From the NCBI RefSeq assembly GCF_003385185.1, contig NZ_PQHZ01000012.1, positions 1-64,000 of the forward strand: a stretch of 64,000 nt of DNA, in the 5' to 3' direction. The notes under the pieces are model-generated. The model was not told the origin of the DNA. It did no database searches and saw only the letters and a list, made by a program, of their open reading frames with translations. This document shows positions 61,971 through 64,000 of this stretch, in pieces; within the stretch, counting starts at the first letter, position 1; the number at the start of each line of letters is the position of its first letter. Made by a program: the position numbers and the translations under genes. Source of the stretch: Amycolatopsis palatopharyngis (GTDB taxonomy: Bacteria; Actinomycetota; Actinomycetes; Mycobacteriales; Pseudonocardiaceae).

Positions 61971-63680
61971 ATGGATCCGGCCGCCGAGGAGGTCGTCCGC
62001 GACCTGGTCGACACACTGCTGCAGGAGAACCTGTTCGGCTTCGCCGAGGGCGACGCGGAACCGGCTGGGCACGACGAGTGGCGGTACCGGGTTGCGGGCG
62101 TCGAGGTGCTCGTGCGCGCAGGCGGTCGCCTGCAGAAGTACCGCTACAGCCGCGGGCCGGTGCGCCGTGGCACGGTGGAACTGACACCGGCCGAGCTGCT
62201 GCGGTTGCTGGCAGTGGACTTTCCGCACGCTCATTCCGTCACCGCGGATCTGCGCGTGGCCGTGGAGCACGCTCGCGTGACACTGGCCGCCCGGCACACG
62301 CTGCTCCCCCAGCCGGGTGGGCTGCTCGCGGGTGAGCGTCTCGCCGCCACCCGCAATCGCCCGTTCCACCCCACCGCGCGAGCCGCGAGCGGATGGACAG
62401 AAGACGAACTGGCCACCTACGGGCCGATGCGCAGGCGGCCACTCGCACTCGACTGGGTCGCGGTCCACACCGAGTTTCTGCGGCACGGCACGGGCGGGGG
62501 CAGCGACCGAATCGCAGATCTGCTGCTGAACCAACGGGATGCCGAACAGCTCGCCGATGCCCTCCGGAGGAGCGGTCTTCCTCCCGGCGAGTTCACCATC
62601 CTTCCGGTGCACCCGTGGCAACTCGAACACGTACTCCCCACACAGTTCGCCGACGAGTTCGCATCCGGAGCCGTGCGTCCCCTGCTCAGCGGTCTCGGGC
62701 GGTTCCAGCCGACCGCATCCCTGCGCACTCTCGCGACCGCGCCGGAGTCTGCCCTGCACCTGAAACTTCCACTCGGCATCTCCACACTCGGCGCCGCACG
62801 ACTGCTGCCGCCTCGCTACCTGGACAACGGGGAACGTGGCGAGCAACTGCTCCGCGACCTGCTCGACCGCGACCCCGAACTGCGAGCCAGGGTGCTGATC
62901 TGCGACGAGCGGACCTGGTGCGGCTGGCAGGCGAACCCCGGCGACGAGTTCGCCGACCGGCCGGGGCATCTGGCCGCACAGGTGCGGAAGTACCCGCGCG
63001 GCGTACTCGAAGATCCTGCCACGATCGCACTCCCGGCCGCGGCGCTCGCGGCGCACGAGTGGCAGCTACTCGAACGGCCGATCCTGTGTGGCCGGGATCC
63101 GCTCGCGTTCTTCGCGGAGCTGGCAAGGCTCTTCCTCGAAACCATGCTCGGGTTCCTGCGGTACGGCGTTCTCCCCGAACCGCACGGACAGAACGTCGTT
63201 CTGACCGTGCGGAACGGGCACGCGGCCCGGCTGATACTCCGCGACCACGACACGGTAAGGGTGTGTCCACAGTGGATGTCGGCAGCAGGCGTCGCCGATC
63301 CCCGGTACCGCGTCCGGCCCGGTGCCGCGCAGTCGCTGTCTCTCGAGTCCGCCGACCGGCTGATCGGCTACCTGCAGACACTCGGTATCCAGGTCAACCT
63401 CTTCGCCATCGCCGACGCGCTCGGCAGGCACTACGGGATCAGCGAGGAAACACTGTGGGAGACGGTCCGTACGGCGACAACGGAAGCCATGGACACATTG
63501 GACCTTCCCGCGCACGTGGCGGGAACCGTCCGGCGACGGCTGCTGGACGAACCGCGCTGGCCGAGCAGGCAGGTACTCGGGCCGCTGTTGCGCCGCGGCC
63601 CGTCGGCCGGGGTGAGCATGCCCGCGGAAACGGGCTCGGTACCCAACCCGCTACTCGAATCACCGTGGACGACCGGATGA
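61971..63680 (+). CDS. IucA/IucC-family siderophore synthetase
   Basis: A 569-residue NIS (NRPS-independent siderophore) synthetase. Family motifs: GHPFHPTARA-like NRPFHPTARAASGW, ILPVHPWQLEHVLPTQFADE, FQPTASLRTLA, LHLKLPLGISTLGAARLLPP, EPHGQNVVLTV and ILRDHDTVRVCP. It activates citrate or a dicarboxylate carboxyl group with ATP and joins it to an amine such as Dap. Shares the sbn operon. Confidence 0.92.
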   Translation: MDPAAEEVVRDLVDTLLQENLFGFAEGDAEPAGHDEWRYRVAGVEVLVRAGGRLQKYRYSRGPVRRGTVELTPAELLRLLAVDFPHAHSVTADLRVAVEHARVTLAARHTLLPQPGGLLAGERLAATRNRPFHPTARAASGWTEDELATYGPMRRRPLALDWVAVHTEFLRHGTGGGSDRIADLLLNQRDAEQLADALRRSGLPPGEFTILPVHPWQLEHVLPTQFADEFASGAVRPLLSGLGRFQPTASLRTLATAPESALHLKLPLGISTLGAARLLPPRYLDNGERGEQLLRDLLDRDPELRARVLICDERTWCGWQANPGDEFADRPGHLAAQVRKYPRGVLEDPATIALPAAALAAHEWQLLERPILCGRDPLAFFAELARLFLETMLGFLRYGVLPEPHGQNVVLTVRNGHAARLILRDHDTVRVCPQWMSAAGVADPRYRVRPGAAQSLSLESADRLIGYLQTLGIQVNLFAIADALGRHYGISEETLWETVRTATTEAMDTLDLPAHVAGTVRRRLLDEPRWPSRQVLGPLLRRGPSAGVSMPAETGSVPNPLLESPWTTG

Positions 63681-64000
63681 GCACAGTGGAACAGGACTAC
63701 ACCGAGACGGCCTGGCGGGTAGCGCGGGAGCGGTTGCTGAACGCGTTCCTGCGGGAAACGAAATGTCAGGTGCCTGCCGAAGGCGAGTTGCGCATTCCAC
63801 TGGCCGCGGCACAGTGCACTCTCATCGTGCGAGTGCGATACCGGTCGCTCACCGGCGGGCACCTGTTCGACGACACCGTACTGTTCGGTGCCGACAACGG
63901 TGAAACTGTTCCGGCTGGAAACGCGGCGTTCCTTGACGCGTTGCTGCGTGAGATCGCCGACCGGTCCGGCCTCGCCGACGCCGAGGCTCGCCGGGCGGAG
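63677..64000 (+). CDS. second IucA/IucC-family siderophore synthetase, partial
   Basis: Starts at ATG 63677, overlapping the previous stop, and runs off the window (108 codons). It begins MSTVEQDYTETAWRVARERL, then LNAFLRETKCQVPAEGELRI, as in the N-terminal region of NIS synthetases (ARERLLNAFLRE). A second synthetase is expected for staphyloferrin-B-like chemistry; domain order cannot be checked. Confidence 0.8.
   Translation, partial: MSTVEQDYTETAWRVARERLLNAFLRETKCQVPAEGELRIPLAAAQCTLIVRVRYRSLTGGHLFDDTVLFGADNGETVPAGNAAFLDALLREIADRSGLADAEARRAE

Overview
The window is high-GC actinobacterial DNA, most likely from a member of the Pseudonocardiaceae (Saccharomonospora, Prauserella or Amycolatopsis-like; this is inference). 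Pointers are the very high GC content, the block psd - pssA - CDC48-like ATPase - LytR_C protein - DUF3263 - def (the Mycobacterium Rv0429c-Rv0437c neighbourhood), a complete ectABCD operon and an AfsR/SARP regulator. No rRNA or tRNA gene was found.

Positions 1-15979 are a prophage-like integrated element whose left end lies outside the window. About 34 small genes run leftward, mostly with 1-11 base overlaps. They include two HNH nucleases, a DPPY DNA methyltransferase, a DUF6221 protein, a replication-type HTH protein, a stand-alone FtsK-gamma protein, a LexA-like winged-helix protein and an excisionase-like protein. They are transcribed away from a divergent repressor/activator switch at about 13.3-13.45 kb, where two identical 15-bp operators cover the -10 boxes. 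A tyrosine integrase closes the element on the right. No structural phage genes are visible; the HNH gene at the left edge suggests they lie further left.

Positions 16164-28576 are chromosomal: phosphatidylethanolamine synthesis (psd, pssA), a two-module AAA ATPase, LytR_C and DUF3263 proteins, peptide deformylase, an APC permease, a TPP-riboswitch-controlled thiC-thiD with a second thiD paralogue, and a NaChBac-like cation channel. An IS110-family element (28595-30066) with 24-bp flanking inverted repeats follows. Beyond it are a MarR regulator and the rest of the thiamin pathway: thiO-thiS-thiG under a second TPP riboswitch, with thiE divergent.

Positions 33579-44593 hold a membrane protein, a DasR-like GntR regulator divergent from an amino-sugar pair (SIS isomerase/deaminase and GlcNAc-type kinase) with a dre-like operator, a palindromic 30-bp-period repeat block, DUF3159, SGNH hydrolase and OmpA/BON proteins, a nucleotidyltransferase-like DUF6932 gene paired with an unknown partner, and a HelD-type RNA polymerase recycling ATPase. 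Positions 45008-51534 carry the SARP-NB-ARC-TPR regulator and the ectABCD operon for ectoine/5-hydroxyectoine.

Positions 52002-59677 contain a methyltransferase, a HhH-GPD repair protein, a DUF445 protein, an Abi-alpha-like protein, a decayed aminotransferase, VOC and LapA-like proteins, a hydrolase, and an mhqO-mhqD pair divergent from a MarR repressor (quinone/electrophile defence). From 59859 to the right edge an IdeR/DmdR-type iron box precedes sbnA-sbnB and two IucA/IucC-type synthetases, the start of an NRPS-independent siderophore locus resembling staphyloferrin B that is cut by the window end. A 21-bp tandem repeat family flanks two genes in this region.
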